A stretch of 64,000 bases of DNA from Cyclobacterium plantarum (GTDB taxonomy: Bacteria > Bacteroidota > Bacteroidia > Cytophagales > Cyclobacteriaceae), in the NCBI RefSeq assembly GCF_011290685.1, contig NZ_JAANYN010000003.1, positions 355,341-419,340 of the forward strand, read 5' to 3'. Both the position numbers and the translations under genes were made by a program. Within the stretch, counting starts at the first letter, position 1, and each line of letters opens with the position of its first letter. Below the pieces are notes generated by a model that was not told the origin of the DNA, did no database searches, and was given only the letters and a program-made list of their open reading frames with translations. Positions 46,259 to 57,071 of the stretch are shown piece by piece.

Positions 46259-49066
46259 ATGAAGCGGGCTTTATTTTTAGTTTTTCTTGGGCTTTTCCTG
46301 TACCAGGAGGGATATGGCCAAAGTTGGAGAAGGGTAGGCGATTGGGGAAATAATTATGCTGCCATCCAATGGGTAGATGAGCAGGTAGGATTTATAGCCG
46401 GTGAGAATATCCTGTTGAAATCCATTGATGGTGGTTTGAGCTGGATTGAGCTAAAATCACCAAGCCGGGGACTCATTGTGGATTTTTCTTTTTTCGATGA
46501 CAGACAAGGGCTGTTGCTTGGAGAAGGAGGAGAGATTTATCGTACGGATGATGGAGGCCTTAACTGGACAAGTTACACGCACCCTGAAAATATTCTTTGG
46601 AAAAAAATCCGGCACCTCGACAATGACCTGATAGTAGTGGCTGGGGAAGCAGGAAATATCATCCGGTCCTCAGACGGGGGCATCACCTGGCAATCTGGCA
46701 ATAAGGTAAGCCCCGCTGATATCAATGATTTTCATTTTGTAAACGATACCCTTGGCTTTGCGGTCACATCCGAAGCTTCATTGCTAAAGACAGTCAATGC
46801 AGGGATGGACTGGGTGGAAAATCCTACAGGATTCGATGTTTCGCTAAATGGGGTGCATTTTACCAGCGATTCTATTGGTTATGCAGTTGGAGATTTGGGA
46901 GCAATCATTAAAACCGTGGATGCAGGCCTGAATTGGCAATTTATCAACAGTGGCATAGACACTGACCTTAGGGATGTTGTTTTCCATCCTTCCTTTCCTT
47001 TAATTGGACTGGTTACAGGCGGGAATGGGACCATCCTTAGAACTGATAATGGCGGCCTGACCTTTCTGGCTGCCAATTCCCGTACGAATCAGGACGTCAG
47101 TTCACTAGCTTTCAGACCTGGGACCAATAATGTGCTGGCAGTGGCTTCAAGTGGCTTTTTAATTTCTTCTAACAATTCGGGTGCGAATTGGGCTATTCGT
47201 CTATCGGGCAGGGCCAATGATTACACTTCTATTCAGTTTACTACAGACCTGCGGGGCTACCTCATTGGAGAAAGGGGATTAATTTTACTTACTGGTAATG
47301 GAGGCAATTCCTTTGTAGATCGTTCCAGGCCAATTTCTCTCTCCTTCAATGCGCTGTATTTTGTTTCGAATGGTGCTGGTTTTGTGTCCGGGGTCAATGG
47401 AAATATAATCAACACCACAAATTCAGGAGCCAATTGGACAACCCTGAATCCGGGAACGAACAGGGATATTAATGGCTTGTATTTTTTTGATTTCAACCGG
47501 GGTTTTGCAGTAGGCGAAAGGGGTTTGATCAGCAAAACAGAAAACCGGGGAGTCAACTGGCAGACTGTTCCTGTTGGATGGAATGAGACGGATTTTCATG
47601 ACATCCTTTTCTTCAATGAAAGTGATGGACTGGTGATAGGTGATAGAGGGCATGTCCTTTTATCCTCCGACGGAGGGGGTGAATGGCAGCAAATTAACCT
47701 GACTAGTACAGCAAAACTAAATGCCATATCCCTATTGGATGAAGAGACAGCCATTATTGTAGGCGAGTCGGGGAATGCTTTTAAAACAACCGATAAAGGG
47801 CAATCATGGAGCAGGATTCAGACTGCTCATGAGAAAAATTTCACCGATGTGGCTTTTTTGGACGAGTCCGTAGGGTTTATTACTGGTTATGAAGGATTGA
47901 TCTTGAGGACATTTGATGCAGGTGCTACCTGGGAAAGGTTGCCTACAGGGACTTTTCAGAACTTTACCGGAGTGAGTTTCGGGGACCTGAATGTGGGCTA
48001 CGCCGCAGGCGAGAACGGTATCTTTTACCAGTATACCTGCCAGGTTCCTCAGGATGTTGCGACCATATTTGGCGAAGGCAATATTTGCCTGAGCCAGCAA
48101 ATTTATACCATCCAGGATTTGGAGGAAGAAGGAACTACCTATGAATGGAGGGTTGATGGAGGGACCATTATTGAAGGGCAGGGAAGTACCAGAATAGTAG
48201 TGAGATGGGATGATCCCGGAAGGAATGCCGTCCTGGTGAGAGGTCAAAACAATTGCGGAAACGGAAATACTACTGCCATGGAGGTGGTGGTTTCAGAAGA
48301 GCCTGATCAAACAACTGATATTCAAGGCGAAGGAGTGGTCTGTGTCAATACCCTGGAAGAATACCATGTGGATTCCATACCAGGAACGGAATATTTCTGG
48401 GAGGCAACCGGAGGTGTGGTCAGATCCGGTCAGGGAACCGCTCGGATTACCCTTGAATGGACCAATTTGAGCGATCAATCCATTTCCGTTTCTACCACCA
48501 ATCCCTGTGGACAGGGACCCACAACCCAGAAACCCATTCGGGTGATTACCATTCCGGATCAGCCTTCACCAATAGAGGGACCGGATAGGGTTGGTTTTCA
48601 GGAAGCGGATTATGAAGTGGAAGCATTGCAGGATATCAATTATCAATGGACCATTGGGGAAGGTGGCGAAATCATAAGCGGACAAGGTACAGGCAGCATC
48701 AGGGTAAACTGGACCAATGAAGGCGACCATGAGCTGGTGGTAACCCCAATGAATGCCTGCAACCAGGGACCCAGCCAGGCACTTTCTGTGAATGTGAACC
48801 TAATTACGGCTCTTCCGGAGGAAAAGGGGCCTTTCCATATTGGGGTTTTTCCGAGCCCTTCTTTTGGAGACATAAACATCACCATTGAGGGATTACCCTC
48901 CCTGACCTATCTGGGTATTTTCAATACGCTGGGACAAAAAATCATGGATATTCCCACCCGGGAAGGGCAATTTGTCTACCCGGTTACCAATTTACCAAAA
49001 GGCCTTCATGTGTTGGTTTTTCGGACCAGAAATGCGGAATATAAAAGAAAAATCCTGGTGTTTTAA
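46259..49066 (+). CDS. T9SS-secreted YCF48/BNR-repeat protein with PKD-like domains
   Basis: This 935-residue secreted protein has a signal peptide (about 1-20, ending YGQS). A long beta-propeller-like region (about 22-590) contains many YCF48/BNR-type repeats such as [22 protein letters not shown] and [10 protein letters not shown]. Two to three PKD-like Ig domains follow (about 600-835, for example [16 protein letters not shown]), and the T9SS sorting domain ends the protein (about 850-935, [13 protein letters not shown] and [10 protein letters not shown]). It is likely a cell-surface binding or adhesion protein of unknown ligand. The last codon overlaps prfA by 4 bp in convergent orientation. 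Confidence 0.88.
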   Translation: MKRALFLVFLGLFLYQEGYGQSWRRVGDWGNNYAAIQWVDEQVGFIAGENILLKSIDGGLSWIELKSPSRGLIVDFSFFDDRQGLLLGEGGEIYRTDDGGLNWTSYTHPENILWKKIRHLDNDLIVVAGEAGNIIRSSDGGITWQSGNKVSPADINDFHFVNDTLGFAVTSEASLLKTVNAGMDWVENPTGFDVSLNGVHFTSDSIGYAVGDLGAIIKTVDAGLNWQFINSGIDTDLRDVVFHPSFPLIGLVTGGNGTILRTDNGGLTFLAANSRTNQDVSSLAFRPGTNNVLAVASSGFLISSNNSGANWAIRLSGRANDYTSIQFTTDLRGYLIGERGLILLTGNGGNSFVDRSRPISLSFNALYFVSNGAGFVSGVNGNIINTTNSGANWTTLNPGTNRDINGLYFFDFNRGFAVGERGLISKTENRGVNWQTVPVGWNETDFHDILFFNESDGLVIGDRGHVLLSSDGGGEWQQINLTSTAKLNAISLLDEETAIIVGESGNAFKTTDKGQSWSRIQTAHEKNFTDVAFLDESVGFITGYEGLILRTFDAGATWERLPTGTFQNFTGVSFGDLNVGYAAGENGIFYQYTCQVPQDVATIFGEGNICLSQQIYTIQDLEEEGTTYEWRVDGGTIIEGQGSTRIVVRWDDPGRNAVLVRGQNNCGNGNTTAMEVVVSEEPDQTTDIQGEGVVCVNTLEEYHVDSIPGTEYFWEATGGVVRSGQGTARITLEWTNLSDQSISVSTTNPCGQGPTTQKPIRVITIPDQPSPIEGPDRVGFQEADYEVEALQDINYQWTIGEGGEIISGQGTGSIRVNWTNEGDHELVVTPMNACNQGPSQALSVNVNLITALPEEKGPFHIGVFPSPSFGDINITIEGLPSLTYLGIFNTLGQKIMDIPTREGQFVYPVTNLPKGLHVLVFRTRNAEYKRKILVF

Positions 49067-50139
49067 TCATTTGCCCCACCCTCTTTCATTTTTGCTGCAT
49101 TTTCAGCAAATCGCAAGGCACTGATAAAGTCTTCAATGTTTCCTTCCATTACTTCAGACAGGTTATAGACAGTTTTGTTGATCCTGTGGTCTGTGACCCG
49201 GCTTTGGGGGTAATTGTAAGTGCGTATTTTATCTGACCTGTCTCCGCTGCCCACCATGGATTTCCTTTGGGCGCCTACCGTTTCATTGTGTTTGGCCAGT
49301 TCGATTTCATAAATCCTGGACCGCAGTACTTTCAGGGCTTTTTCAAAGTTTTTGATTTGGGATTTTTGATCCTGACAGGTCACCACCAACCCGGTAGGTT
49401 CATGGGTGAGCCTTACGGCCGAATAGGTGGTGTTTACCGATTGGCCGCCTGGACCTGAGGAACAATAGGTGTCTTTACGGACATCGTTCATGTCAATTTG
49501 CACGTCAACTTCCTCCATTTCCGGCAGTACAGCGACCGTGGCAGCTGAGGTATGTACCCTGCCCTGGGTCTCCGTAGCAGGTACGCGTTGCACGCGGTGA
49601 ACCCCGGATTCATATTTCAACATCCCGTACACATCAGCTCCGGAAACGGAGCTGATAATTTCCTTATATCCCCCGGAGGTACCAAAAGTAAGGTCCAATA
49701 CCGTCAGGTTCCAGTTTTGCTTTTCACAAAACTTTTCATACATCCTGAAAAGATCCCCTGCAAAAATAGCTGCCTCATCTCCCCCGGTACCACTACGGAT
49801 TTCCAGAATGCAGTCCTTCGAATCATTCGGGTCTTTGGGAATCAGCATTTTTTTCAACTCCTCTTCTATTACCTCCTTTCGGTTTTTCAGCTCTTCCCAT
49901 TCTATCTTGGCCATTTCCCTGAATTCAGGATCTTTTTCCTTTTCCAAAAGTGATTTGGTGCTGCTGAGGTTATCCAGAATCAACCGGTATTCATCGTAAA
50001 CCTTTACCACCTTTTCCAGGTCTTTGTATTCCTTGGAAAGTTTGGTATACTTGCCCATGTCAGACATGGCATCAGGCTGAATGATCAGTTGAGCTACTTC
50101 TTCGAATCTTTCTTTTATGGCTTCCAGTTTGTCCTGCAT
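49063..50139 (-). CDS. prfA: Peptide chain release factor 1
   Basis: RF1 terminates translation at UAA and UAG. The 358-residue protein has the catalytic GGQ at 231-233 ([11 protein letters not shown]), methylated in other bacteria by PrmC. The stop-codon-reading tripeptide PAT is at 187-189 in [10 protein letters not shown], which identifies RF1 rather than RF2. It starts at ATG. The upstream gap to 50300 is shared with the divergent DUF3365 gene. Its stop overlaps the convergent YCF48-type gene by 4 bp. Confidence 0.98.
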   Translation of the reverse strand: MQDKLEAIKERFEEVAQLIIQPDAMSDMGKYTKLSKEYKDLEKVVKVYDEYRLILDNLSSTKSLLEKEKDPEFREMAKIEWEELKNRKEVIEEELKKMLIPKDPNDSKDCILEIRSGTGGDEAAIFAGDLFRMYEKFCEKQNWNLTVLDLTFGTSGGYKEIISSVSGADVYGMLKYESGVHRVQRVPATETQGRVHTSAATVAVLPEMEEVDVQIDMNDVRKDTYCSSGPGGQSVNTTYSAVRLTHEPTGLVVTCQDQKSQIKNFEKALKVLRSRIYEIELAKHNETVGAQRKSMVGSGDRSDKIRTYNYPQSRVTDHRINKTVYNLSEVMEGNIEDFISALRFAENAAKMKEGGAND

Positions 50140-50300
50140 GGCATCGTTTTATTTGGAAGGCAAAATTAAACAATATTGTTGACGAAATCCCGACAAATGC
50201 CAGATTATGGTATCCGGAGCAGACAGGTAAAGAAGGGTTGATTATGGTCAGCTTTTGAACTTTTTTCAAGTTTAGTCATTATCTTTAAATAAAGAATCTG

Positions 50301-50975
50301 ATGTTAAAGCAAATGAAAAATACAAAGTGGATAAGGCTCCTGTTTGTCCCCTTGCTGTTACTGGCCTCCTGTGGTGACAATAAAAAAATTGATCGGGATG
50401 TGGTGGATCAGGTAAACAAGGCCAATGAAGTAAAAAAAGTTACGGAGTCTGAAATTACGGATTATGCCATGAAATGGGGCGATGAGATCAGTCAGGAAGC
50501 CCAGGTAGAGCTCATAGGTGCCTTGCAGAAGGCCATTGAAGACAAAGGAGTCCCGGGAGCCATAGATTTTTGTCACCTGGAAGCTTTGCCCATTACCAAA
50601 AAAGTTGCTGACAAACATGCAGTCAACATACGGAGGGTGTCTGTAAAAAACAGAAATCCGGAAAATAGTCCAACTGACATGGAAAAGAGCCTGCTGGATG
50701 CCTACGCCTACAACGTTGAAAATGAAATAGATAACCGTCCCAATATCCAGAAAACAGAGAATGGCGAAGTGTTGTTATATACCAAAGCCATCACCATACC
50801 AGGCGGACTTTGCCTCAACTGTCACGGGGAGCCGGGTAAAGAAGTCAGTGATGCCACCTTTGAAAAAATCAAATCACTTTACCCTGCGGATAAAGCTCTT
50901 GGTTATAAAGTGGGCGAACTACGAGGCATGTGGAGCATTTCATTGCCCAAAAAAGAGGTGGTGAAGAATATGTAG
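50301..50975 (+). CDS. DUF3365 lipoprotein with one haem c site
   Basis: This 224-residue lipoprotein has a signal peptide and a lipobox at LLASC (Cys24). It belongs to the DUF3365/Tll0287-like c-haem family. One haem-binding motif, CLNCH, is at 171-175. The N-terminal helical region (about 45-150) resembles the family's sensor-like fold. Such proteins are thought to sense redox state or bind small molecules. No partner kinase or oxidase is next to it. It starts at ATG 50301; Met5 would also serve. Confidence 0.87.
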   Translation: MLKQMKNTKWIRLLFVPLLLLASCGDNKKIDRDVVDQVNKANEVKKVTESEITDYAMKWGDEISQEAQVELIGALQKAIEDKGVPGAIDFCHLEALPITKKVADKHAVNIRRVSVKNRNPENSPTDMEKSLLDAYAYNVENEIDNRPNIQKTENGEVLLYTKAITIPGGLCLNCHGEPGKEVSDATFEKIKSLYPADKALGYKVGELRGMWSISLPKKEVVKNM

Positions 50976-51090
50976 GGGCAGATTATTTTCTGCTCAAAGC
51001 AGCATTAAGGCGTTTACTTTTATATTTGCACTGAAAATTAAGTCAATTAAGAGGGAGCATGTCTTGCTTTCATGCATTACTAAATTATTT

Positions 51091-53610
51091 ATGAAGAAAT
51101 TATACGCAATCTTCGGCTTTATGCTGTTGCAGTTCCAAATTTTGGCGCAAACACAAAGTCCTGCTGAATTTTTAGGCTATGAACTGGGAGACAGGTTTAC
51201 CCCCCACCACAAGGTGGTCGCCTATTATCAACATGTAGCTGCTACCAATGACAATGTATTATTGAAGGAATATGGGAAAACCAATGAGTTGCGCCCCCTG
51301 ATGGTTGCCTTTGTTTCCTCTAAACAAAATATCGAACAACTGGAAACCATCCGTACGGATAACCTGAAGAGGGCCGGCCTGATGGAAGGAAGTCCGGAAC
51401 TTTCCATTCCCGTGCATTGGATGAGCTACAATGTGCATGGCAATGAAGCGGTTTCTTCAGAAGCCACCATGATGACACTTTTTTCCCTTGTGGATCCCGA
51501 AAATGACTCATCCCGGGAATGGCTGGCCAATACTTTGGTGGTATTGGACCCCTGTGTCAATCCTGACGGGCAAGAGAGGTATGTCAACTGGTATCAGCAA
51601 AAAATGAATCAGGTACTTCAGCCTGACCTGCAATCCATCGAGCACAGAGAACCCTGGCCAGGTGGAAGACCCAACCACTACCTTTTTGACCTGAACCGGG
51701 ACTGGGCCTGGCAGACACAAGTCGAAACGCAGCAAAGGCTGGCCTTATACAATGAGTGGCTTCCACAGGTTCATTTGGATTTTCACGAGCAGGGAATCAA
51801 TTCCCCTTATTATTTTGCTCCTGCAGCAGAACCCCTGCACGTACAGTTGACGGACTTCCAGCACGAATACCAGGAAATTTTTGGCAGAAATACGGCTGGG
51901 TATTTTGATGAACAGGACTGGTTTTATTTTACCAAAGAAAGGTTTGATCTGCTTTATCCCAGTTATGGGGACACTTACCCCATGTACAATGGAGCCATTG
52001 GTATGACCATAGAGCAGGGTGGCTCAGGCAGGGCCGGTATTGGCGGCTATGATGCCCAGGGAGATACCATTAGCCTGAAAGACAGGATCATACACCACCA
52101 TACCACCGGTATTTCTGCCATTGAGACTACTTCATCCATTGCCGGTAGGGTTTTGGAGGCCTATGAACAATATTTCGCCGAAAGCAGTACCAGCCCATCC
52201 GGTACTTACAAAAGCTATGTCATCAAGGGAAGCAACCCGCCGGACAAGGTCAGGGCCCTGCTGGACCTGCTGGACAAAAATGGTATCCGTTATGGTTGGA
52301 GTGGAAAAAGCGAAAATTTGAACGGATTTTCCTACCAAACCGGTGAGTCCGGTCGACAGTCATTGGCCGAGAATGACATTGTCATCAATGCCTTTCAACC
52401 CAAGTCAGTTTTGACCCAGGTATTATTTGAACCGGAACCGGTTTTGAACGACAGCATCACCTATGACATCACTTCCTGGGCACTTCCGTATGCCTTTGGT
52501 TTGAATGCCTTTGCGCTGGAAGGCCGCCTGGACGCGGAGCAGGATTATTTGAAACCTGATTTCGAGCCCAACAGGCCCGATAAGGAAACCCTCGCCTACA
52601 TTGCTCCCTGGAACGCCACCCAACATGTCAAATACCTTGCTGCCCTACTGCAGGAAGGTATTCGCGTAAGATACAACGAGTATCCCTTCGAAGTAGGAGG
52701 AAACAGTTATCCCGCGGGTTCGCTTATCATTACCCGGGGTGGAAATGCCTACATCCCGGACTTTCATCAAAAAGTAACTGACTTGGCCAACTCCTTTGAA
52801 ATAAAACTGGGTAAAACCCAAACAGGCTATATGGACAGCGGGAAAGATTTCGGGTCTTCCCATGTACGTATCATTCAGAAACCTGCCATCGCTCTTGTGG
52901 GAGGAGAGGGTGTATCATCACTGAATTTTGGAGAGGTTTGGCATTTTCTGGATAGCGAGTTAAAATACCCTGTCGTCATACTTGAATCAGATCAATTGAA
53001 TGGGGCTGTATTACAGGATTACGATGTACTGATCCTGCCCTCGGGAAATTACAAAGAGGAATTACATCCCGTTTTGACTGAATGGGTAGCAGCAGGTGGA
53101 AAGCTCCTTGCCATGGAAGATGCTTTGGATTTGTTTGCTGACCGGGAGGAAGGTTTATTACAGACTTATGCCAGTGAAGCGGAAAAAGAAACGTTCGAGA
53201 GCATGATAGCCAAAGGTTCTGAAGGGGATAAAACGGCACCTTTTCTGGAAAAAGAACGGCTGGAGATTTCGAATTACGCGGCCGGTGCCATATATGAAGT
53301 GCAAATGGATAGCACGCATCCCCTGGGATATGGCAGTGAAGGGGAGTTTTATACCCTGAAAAATAATTCCAACCGCTATGCTTTAATGGAGGACGGCATC
53401 AATGCCGGTTACATTGCCGGACAGGAAAGCCATCGTACAGGTTTTATTGGTTACAAAATCAAACCTTTAATGGCCAATTCTTTGGTCTTCGGCGTTGAAC
53501 CCATGGGAAGGGGGCAGCTGATGTATATGGTGGACAATCCCATGTTCCGGAGTTTCTGGGAGGCTGGTAAGTTGATTTTTGCCAATGCTTTATTTTTGTC
53601 CGACAATTGA
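51091..53610 (+). CDS. Secreted M14 zinc carboxypeptidase with amidotransferase-like domain
   Basis: This 839-residue exported peptidase has a signal peptide (about 1-20, ending LAQT). The M14 domain has HGNE (His116, Glu119), HLDFHEQG (His228, His232) and the catalytic glutamate Glu308 in TIEQGGSG. A class I glutamine-amidotransferase-like domain follows (about 625-720, QDYDVLILPSGNY), as in many Bacteroidota M14 proteins. Its nucleophilic elbow is not clear, so it may be non-catalytic. The ATG at 51091 gives a clean signal peptide; a TTG at 51064 is rejected. A hairpin terminator follows the gene. Confidence 0.92.
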   Translation: MKKLYAIFGFMLLQFQILAQTQSPAEFLGYELGDRFTPHHKVVAYYQHVAATNDNVLLKEYGKTNELRPLMVAFVSSKQNIEQLETIRTDNLKRAGLMEGSPELSIPVHWMSYNVHGNEAVSSEATMMTLFSLVDPENDSSREWLANTLVVLDPCVNPDGQERYVNWYQQKMNQVLQPDLQSIEHREPWPGGRPNHYLFDLNRDWAWQTQVETQQRLALYNEWLPQVHLDFHEQGINSPYYFAPAAEPLHVQLTDFQHEYQEIFGRNTAGYFDEQDWFYFTKERFDLLYPSYGDTYPMYNGAIGMTIEQGGSGRAGIGGYDAQGDTISLKDRIIHHHTTGISAIETTSSIAGRVLEAYEQYFAESSTSPSGTYKSYVIKGSNPPDKVRALLDLLDKNGIRYGWSGKSENLNGFSYQTGESGRQSLAENDIVINAFQPKSVLTQVLFEPEPVLNDSITYDITSWALPYAFGLNAFALEGRLDAEQDYLKPDFEPNRPDKETLAYIAPWNATQHVKYLAALLQEGIRVRYNEYPFEVGGNSYPAGSLIITRGGNAYIPDFHQKVTDLANSFEIKLGKTQTGYMDSGKDFGSSHVRIIQKPAIALVGGEGVSSLNFGEVWHFLDSELKYPVVILESDQLNGAVLQDYDVLILPSGNYKEELHPVLTEWVAAGGKLLAMEDALDLFADREEGLLQTYASEAEKETFESMIAKGSEGDKTAPFLEKERLEISNYAAGAIYEVQMDSTHPLGYGSEGEFYTLKNNSNRYALMEDGINAGYIAGQESHRTGFIGYKIKPLMANSLVFGVEPMGRGQLMYMVDNPMFRSFWEAGKLIFANALFLSDN

Positions 53611-53615
53611 TTAAA

Positions 53616-53651
53616 AAAAACAGCCATGGTTTAGCCTTTATGGCTGTTTTT
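53616..53651 (+). terminator. Rho-independent terminator after the M14 peptidase gene
   Basis: A 12-bp perfect inverted repeat (53616-53627 with 53640-53651, core CAGCCAT/ATGGCTG, 12-nt loop) starts in an A-run and ends in a T-run, 5 bp after the stop codon. Confidence 0.88.
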
Positions 53652-53695
53652 ATTTAGGTATTTGCCTATCTTTCTTAGAAAATACCTGACCTGCC

Positions 53696-54301
53696 ATGAG
53701 CGACTTTATCCTTAATCAGACCGACACCTTTCGTTGCCCCTGGTGTCTGGGATTCGAGAAATACATTCAATACCATGATGAGGAATGGGGCGTGCCGGTA
53801 TACAGTGACCGCAAGCATTTTGAGTTTCTGGTGCTGGAAAGTGCCCAGGCGGGATTGAGCTGGGCTACCATCCTGAAAAAGAGGGAGGGATATATGCGGG
53901 CCTTCAAGGATTTTGACTACCGGAAAGTAGCTGATTTTACCGAAGAAGAGGTAGAAAAACTGATTGGGAATCCGGACATTGTAAGAAACCGGTTAAAGAT
54001 CCATGCTGCGGTTAATAATGCCCGAAAATTTATCGAAATACAGGAACACTACGGAACATTTACCGACTATATCTGGGGTTTTGTAGATGGGAAACCCCTG
54101 CAAAATGAATGGAAAAGCATGGCAATGGTTCCGGCGGCTACCGAACTCTCCAATCAAATAGCCCGTGACCTGAAGCAAAAAGGATTTAAATTTCTCGGTA
54201 GTACCATTATTTATTCACATTTGCAGGCCACCGGTATCGTAAATGATCACCTGGAACAATGCTTCCGCAACCAGGAAGTGAAGCGCATGGCCAGGTATTA
54301 A
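53696..54301 (+). CDS. tag: DNA-3-methyladenine glycosylase I
   Basis: Tag excises 3-methyladenine from alkylated DNA in base-excision repair. The 201-residue protein shows the family signature RCPWC with YHDEEWGVP near the N-terminus, and ESAQAGLSWATILKKREGY. A C-terminal HLEQC supplies part of the structural zinc site. It is slightly longer than the E. coli enzyme (187 residues). It starts at ATG. The beta-lactamase-fold gene begins 9 bp after its stop on the same strand. Confidence 0.95.
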   Translation: MSDFILNQTDTFRCPWCLGFEKYIQYHDEEWGVPVYSDRKHFEFLVLESAQAGLSWATILKKREGYMRAFKDFDYRKVADFTEEEVEKLIGNPDIVRNRLKIHAAVNNARKFIEIQEHYGTFTDYIWGFVDGKPLQNEWKSMAMVPAATELSNQIARDLKQKGFKFLGSTIIYSHLQATGIVNDHLEQCFRNQEVKRMARY

Positions 54302-54310
54302 ATCCATGAA

Positions 54311-55543
54311 ATGATGAAAAGAATCCACTTCTATTACTTTTGTTTCTGGGTTTTAGGGTTTTTGCTGGTCGAAAATTTACCGGCACAAACCTATTTTCCA
54401 GGGAAAAATTCCTGGGAGAAAAAGGATCCTGCTGCCCTCGGGGTAAACCCCGGACGCTTGCAGGAGGCCATAGACCTGGCCATCAGGGAAGAAACTGAAG
54501 CTGATCCGAATCTAAAAATAGCCCATTACCTCAGCGGTTTTGGCAGGGAGCCTTTTGGTTACCCCATTGGCCCCATGAAAGAAAGAGGTCCGGCTACCGG
54601 GCTAATCATATACAAAGGGTATCTGATTGGGCAATGGGGAGATCCCGGCAGGGTAGACCTGACATTCAGTGTGGCCAAAAGTTTCCTGTCCACCCTGGTG
54701 GGGCTTGCTGTGGATGAGGGTCTGATCCAAAGTGAAAAAGATCTGGTGCATTCCTATATGGCGCCAATTATCCTCTACGATCCTAACCTGGCCCACCGAA
54801 ATAAATCCGATCACCTGGTGGAAGAAGACGTATTTGACTTATTCGGAACGCCACATAACCGGAAGATCACCTGGGAGCATTTGCTTCGGCAAACCTCTGA
54901 CTGGGAAGGAACCCTATGGGGCAAGCCAGACTGGGCAGACCGGCCCCGGGGAGATAGTGATACCTGGCTGGGTAGAGAGCGAAATGAACCCGGATCTGTC
55001 TATACCTACAACGATACCCGGGTGAACGTACTTGCACTGGCAGCCATGAATGTTTGGAGAAAGCCACTTCCGCTGGTACTGAAGGAAAAAATAATGGATA
55101 AAATTGGTGCCAGTCCTACCTGGAGATGGACGGGGTACGAGAATTCCTTCGTTATTATTGACGGACAAATCATGCAGTCTGTAAGTGGAGGCTCCCACTG
55201 GGGCGGAGGAATGATGATCAATGCCTATGACCAGGCAAGGTTTGGTTACCTGACCCTGCATAGGGGAGCGTGGAATGGAGAGCAACTGATTTCCAGCGAA
55301 TGGATTGCAAAATCCCTTACTCCGGGTCCCGCACAGGAGAATTATGGATTCATGAATTATTTTCTCAATACACGGCAGCGGGAAATTCCTTCAGCCCCCG
55401 AATCCGCTTTTTTCCATTTGGGAGCGGGAACCAATATGGTGTATGTGGATGAGGAACATGAACTCGTAATAGTAAGCCGATGGATCAAAAATGCCGCCAA
55501 AGCCGAACTGGTAAAGCATGTATTGGAAAGTCTGCCGGATTAA
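54311..55543 (+). CDS. Secreted serine hydrolase, beta-lactamase class C fold
   Basis: This 410-residue exported protein has a signal peptide (about 1-26, ending PAQT) and the penicillin-binding-protein/class C beta-lactamase fold. The nucleophile motif is SVAK (Ser120-Lys123). The second motif appears as YND (233-235) rather than the usual Y-x-N. A C-terminal HLG (about residue 383) replaces K-T-G. This combination is seen in esterase- and peptidase-like members, so antibiotic resistance should not be assumed. It overlaps the convergent photolyase gene by 4 bp. Confidence 0.88.
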   Translation: MMKRIHFYYFCFWVLGFLLVENLPAQTYFPGKNSWEKKDPAALGVNPGRLQEAIDLAIREETEADPNLKIAHYLSGFGREPFGYPIGPMKERGPATGLIIYKGYLIGQWGDPGRVDLTFSVAKSFLSTLVGLAVDEGLIQSEKDLVHSYMAPIILYDPNLAHRNKSDHLVEEDVFDLFGTPHNRKITWEHLLRQTSDWEGTLWGKPDWADRPRGDSDTWLGRERNEPGSVYTYNDTRVNVLALAAMNVWRKPLPLVLKEKIMDKIGASPTWRWTGYENSFVIIDGQIMQSVSGGSHWGGGMMINAYDQARFGYLTLHRGAWNGEQLISSEWIAKSLTPGPAQENYGFMNYFLNTRQREIPSAPESAFFHLGAGTNMVYVDEEHELVIVSRWIKNAAKAELVKHVLESLPD

Positions 55544-56973
55544 ACGCTCCAGTTTTCCGCAGAGACCAGGGGTATTGGGTACTCCTTTCCCAGCCTGATC
55601 CTGCCTTTTTCCAACTTTTCCTTTGATAATTGGAAAGGAATATGGACTTCAAAACCCTTCAAGGCGTTCAGCTCAGGAACCCATCGCTTGATATATTCCC
55701 CGTGTGGATCATACTTCTTAGCCTGCAAAAGGATATTGAAATAGCGGTCCTGCCGTGGATCATTTCCCACCCCTGCGATGTACATCCAATTGCCCCAGTT
55801 GCTACAAGGATCGTAGTCGATGAGCTGCTGCTCGAAATAAGCAGCTCCCCAGCGCCAATCGATTTCCAGGTCATTCACCAGAAAGCTGGCGACCAGCTGC
55901 CGGCCCCGGTTGGACATGAAACCGGTTTGGTTGAGTTCCCGCATATTAGCATCGATAAAGGGAATACCGGTTTTGCCGGCTGCCCATTTTGAAAAAGCGA
56001 CTTTGTCTTCTTTCCAATAGCCTGGCTTGTCCTGAATGCCCCCAATCTGAAAGATGCGGCTGCCATGCTTTTTGGCCATAAAGCGAAAGAAATCCCTCCA
56101 GATCAATTCGAAAATTAGCCAGTAGGTGGATTGATTTTTGGTTCTTTCTGTTTCATAGCGTTTGACTTCCCGGTAAACTTGTCTTGGAGAAAGGGCTCCC
56201 ATAGCCAGCCAGGGAGAGAATTTGCTGGAATAATCAGCCCCCATTAAACCATTTCGTGTTGCTTTATAACTGGCAAGACTGTCTGTCTGCCAGAAATAAT
56301 GGTTCATTCGTTGCAAGGCAGGGCCGGATCCACCCTGGAAAAACATGTCGCCTTTGTGGATCTGAGCTTCAATCTGTAAACCCGGTTCGACTATTTCCGG
56401 CCATGAATTCAGATGTCCCTCTGGTATTTGGGCAAAACGAACGGGTTCAGGAATCTTAACCAGCGGGCGGATCGGAGATAGTTTCTCACATTCTTTTCTA
56501 AACCTGGTAAATACTTCGGGCATCTGAGATACCGGGAATGGCAGGTCGTCAATATGGAACAGGGTACCTTGCCAGTAGCTTTCTGTGGCAATACCCTTGC
56601 TCCAGGCGGTTTTTTCCATGGCCTGCTCCACCCTTATTTCTTCTGTAGTGACTTCCTGGGAGAAGCAGATCACACCTGCCCCGGCTTTTTGTGCCAGGGT
56701 GGGTATCTCTTCTTCAGGTTTGCCATGAAGGAGCAGCAAGGTACCTCCTTTTTTCATGATTTGATCTTGCAGGTCCTGAACGGTTTCGGAAAGGAACCTG
56801 GCGCGGAAGGGACCGGTTTTTTTTAAACCAAAATCCCCCGGTCCAAATTGCCGGGGATCCAGGCAATAAACAGGTAAAACGCTCCTGGCAAGTTCCGTTG
56901 CTTTTTTAATGGTGAGATTGTCTTCCCATCTCAGGTCATTTCTCAGCCAGACTAGTGCTTTTTCATGTCGCAT
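55540..56973 (-). CDS. Cryptochrome-DASH / deoxyribodipyrimidine photolyase family protein
   Basis: This FAD-binding blue-light protein has 477 residues. The N-terminal antenna-cofactor domain begins ALVWLRNDLRWEDN. The helical FAD domain has ELIWRDFFRFMAKKHG, TGIPFIDANMRELNQTGFMSNRGRQ and the DASH-type block NWGNWMYIAGVGNDPRQDRYFN. DASH proteins repair cyclobutane dimers, mostly in single-stranded DNA, and can be photoreceptors. It starts at ATG. It is convergent with the hydrolase gene and 98 bp from the next minus-strand gene. Light-related function fits a pigmented organism. Confidence 0.92.
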   Translation of the reverse strand: MRHEKALVWLRNDLRWEDNLTIKKATELARSVLPVYCLDPRQFGPGDFGLKKTGPFRARFLSETVQDLQDQIMKKGGTLLLLHGKPEEEIPTLAQKAGAGVICFSQEVTTEEIRVEQAMEKTAWSKGIATESYWQGTLFHIDDLPFPVSQMPEVFTRFRKECEKLSPIRPLVKIPEPVRFAQIPEGHLNSWPEIVEPGLQIEAQIHKGDMFFQGGSGPALQRMNHYFWQTDSLASYKATRNGLMGADYSSKFSPWLAMGALSPRQVYREVKRYETERTKNQSTYWLIFELIWRDFFRFMAKKHGSRIFQIGGIQDKPGYWKEDKVAFSKWAAGKTGIPFIDANMRELNQTGFMSNRGRQLVASFLVNDLEIDWRWGAAYFEQQLIDYDPCSNWGNWMYIAGVGNDPRQDRYFNILLQAKKYDPHGEYIKRWVPELNALKGFEVHIPFQLSKEKLEKGRIRLGKEYPIPLVSAENWSV

Positions 56974-57071
56974 ACGGTAACCAAACTCCCTGTTCAGGCA
57001 AAGTGTTTTTTACTAAAATATGGTTTTGGCGGTTGATTTGCCTGCTTTGGTTATTGTATGGAAACAGGCTT

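Noticed and set aside
47804-48247. A 147-codon antisense frame in the YCF48-type gene
   Set aside because: The sense frame contains recognisable repeats and PKD-like domains across the whole stretch; the antisense product has no features.
54311-55543. Beta-lactamase conferring antibiotic resistance
   Set aside because: The fold and SxxK motif are there, but the second motif is YND and the K-T-G motif is HLG, as in esterase/peptidase relatives; resistance should not be claimed.
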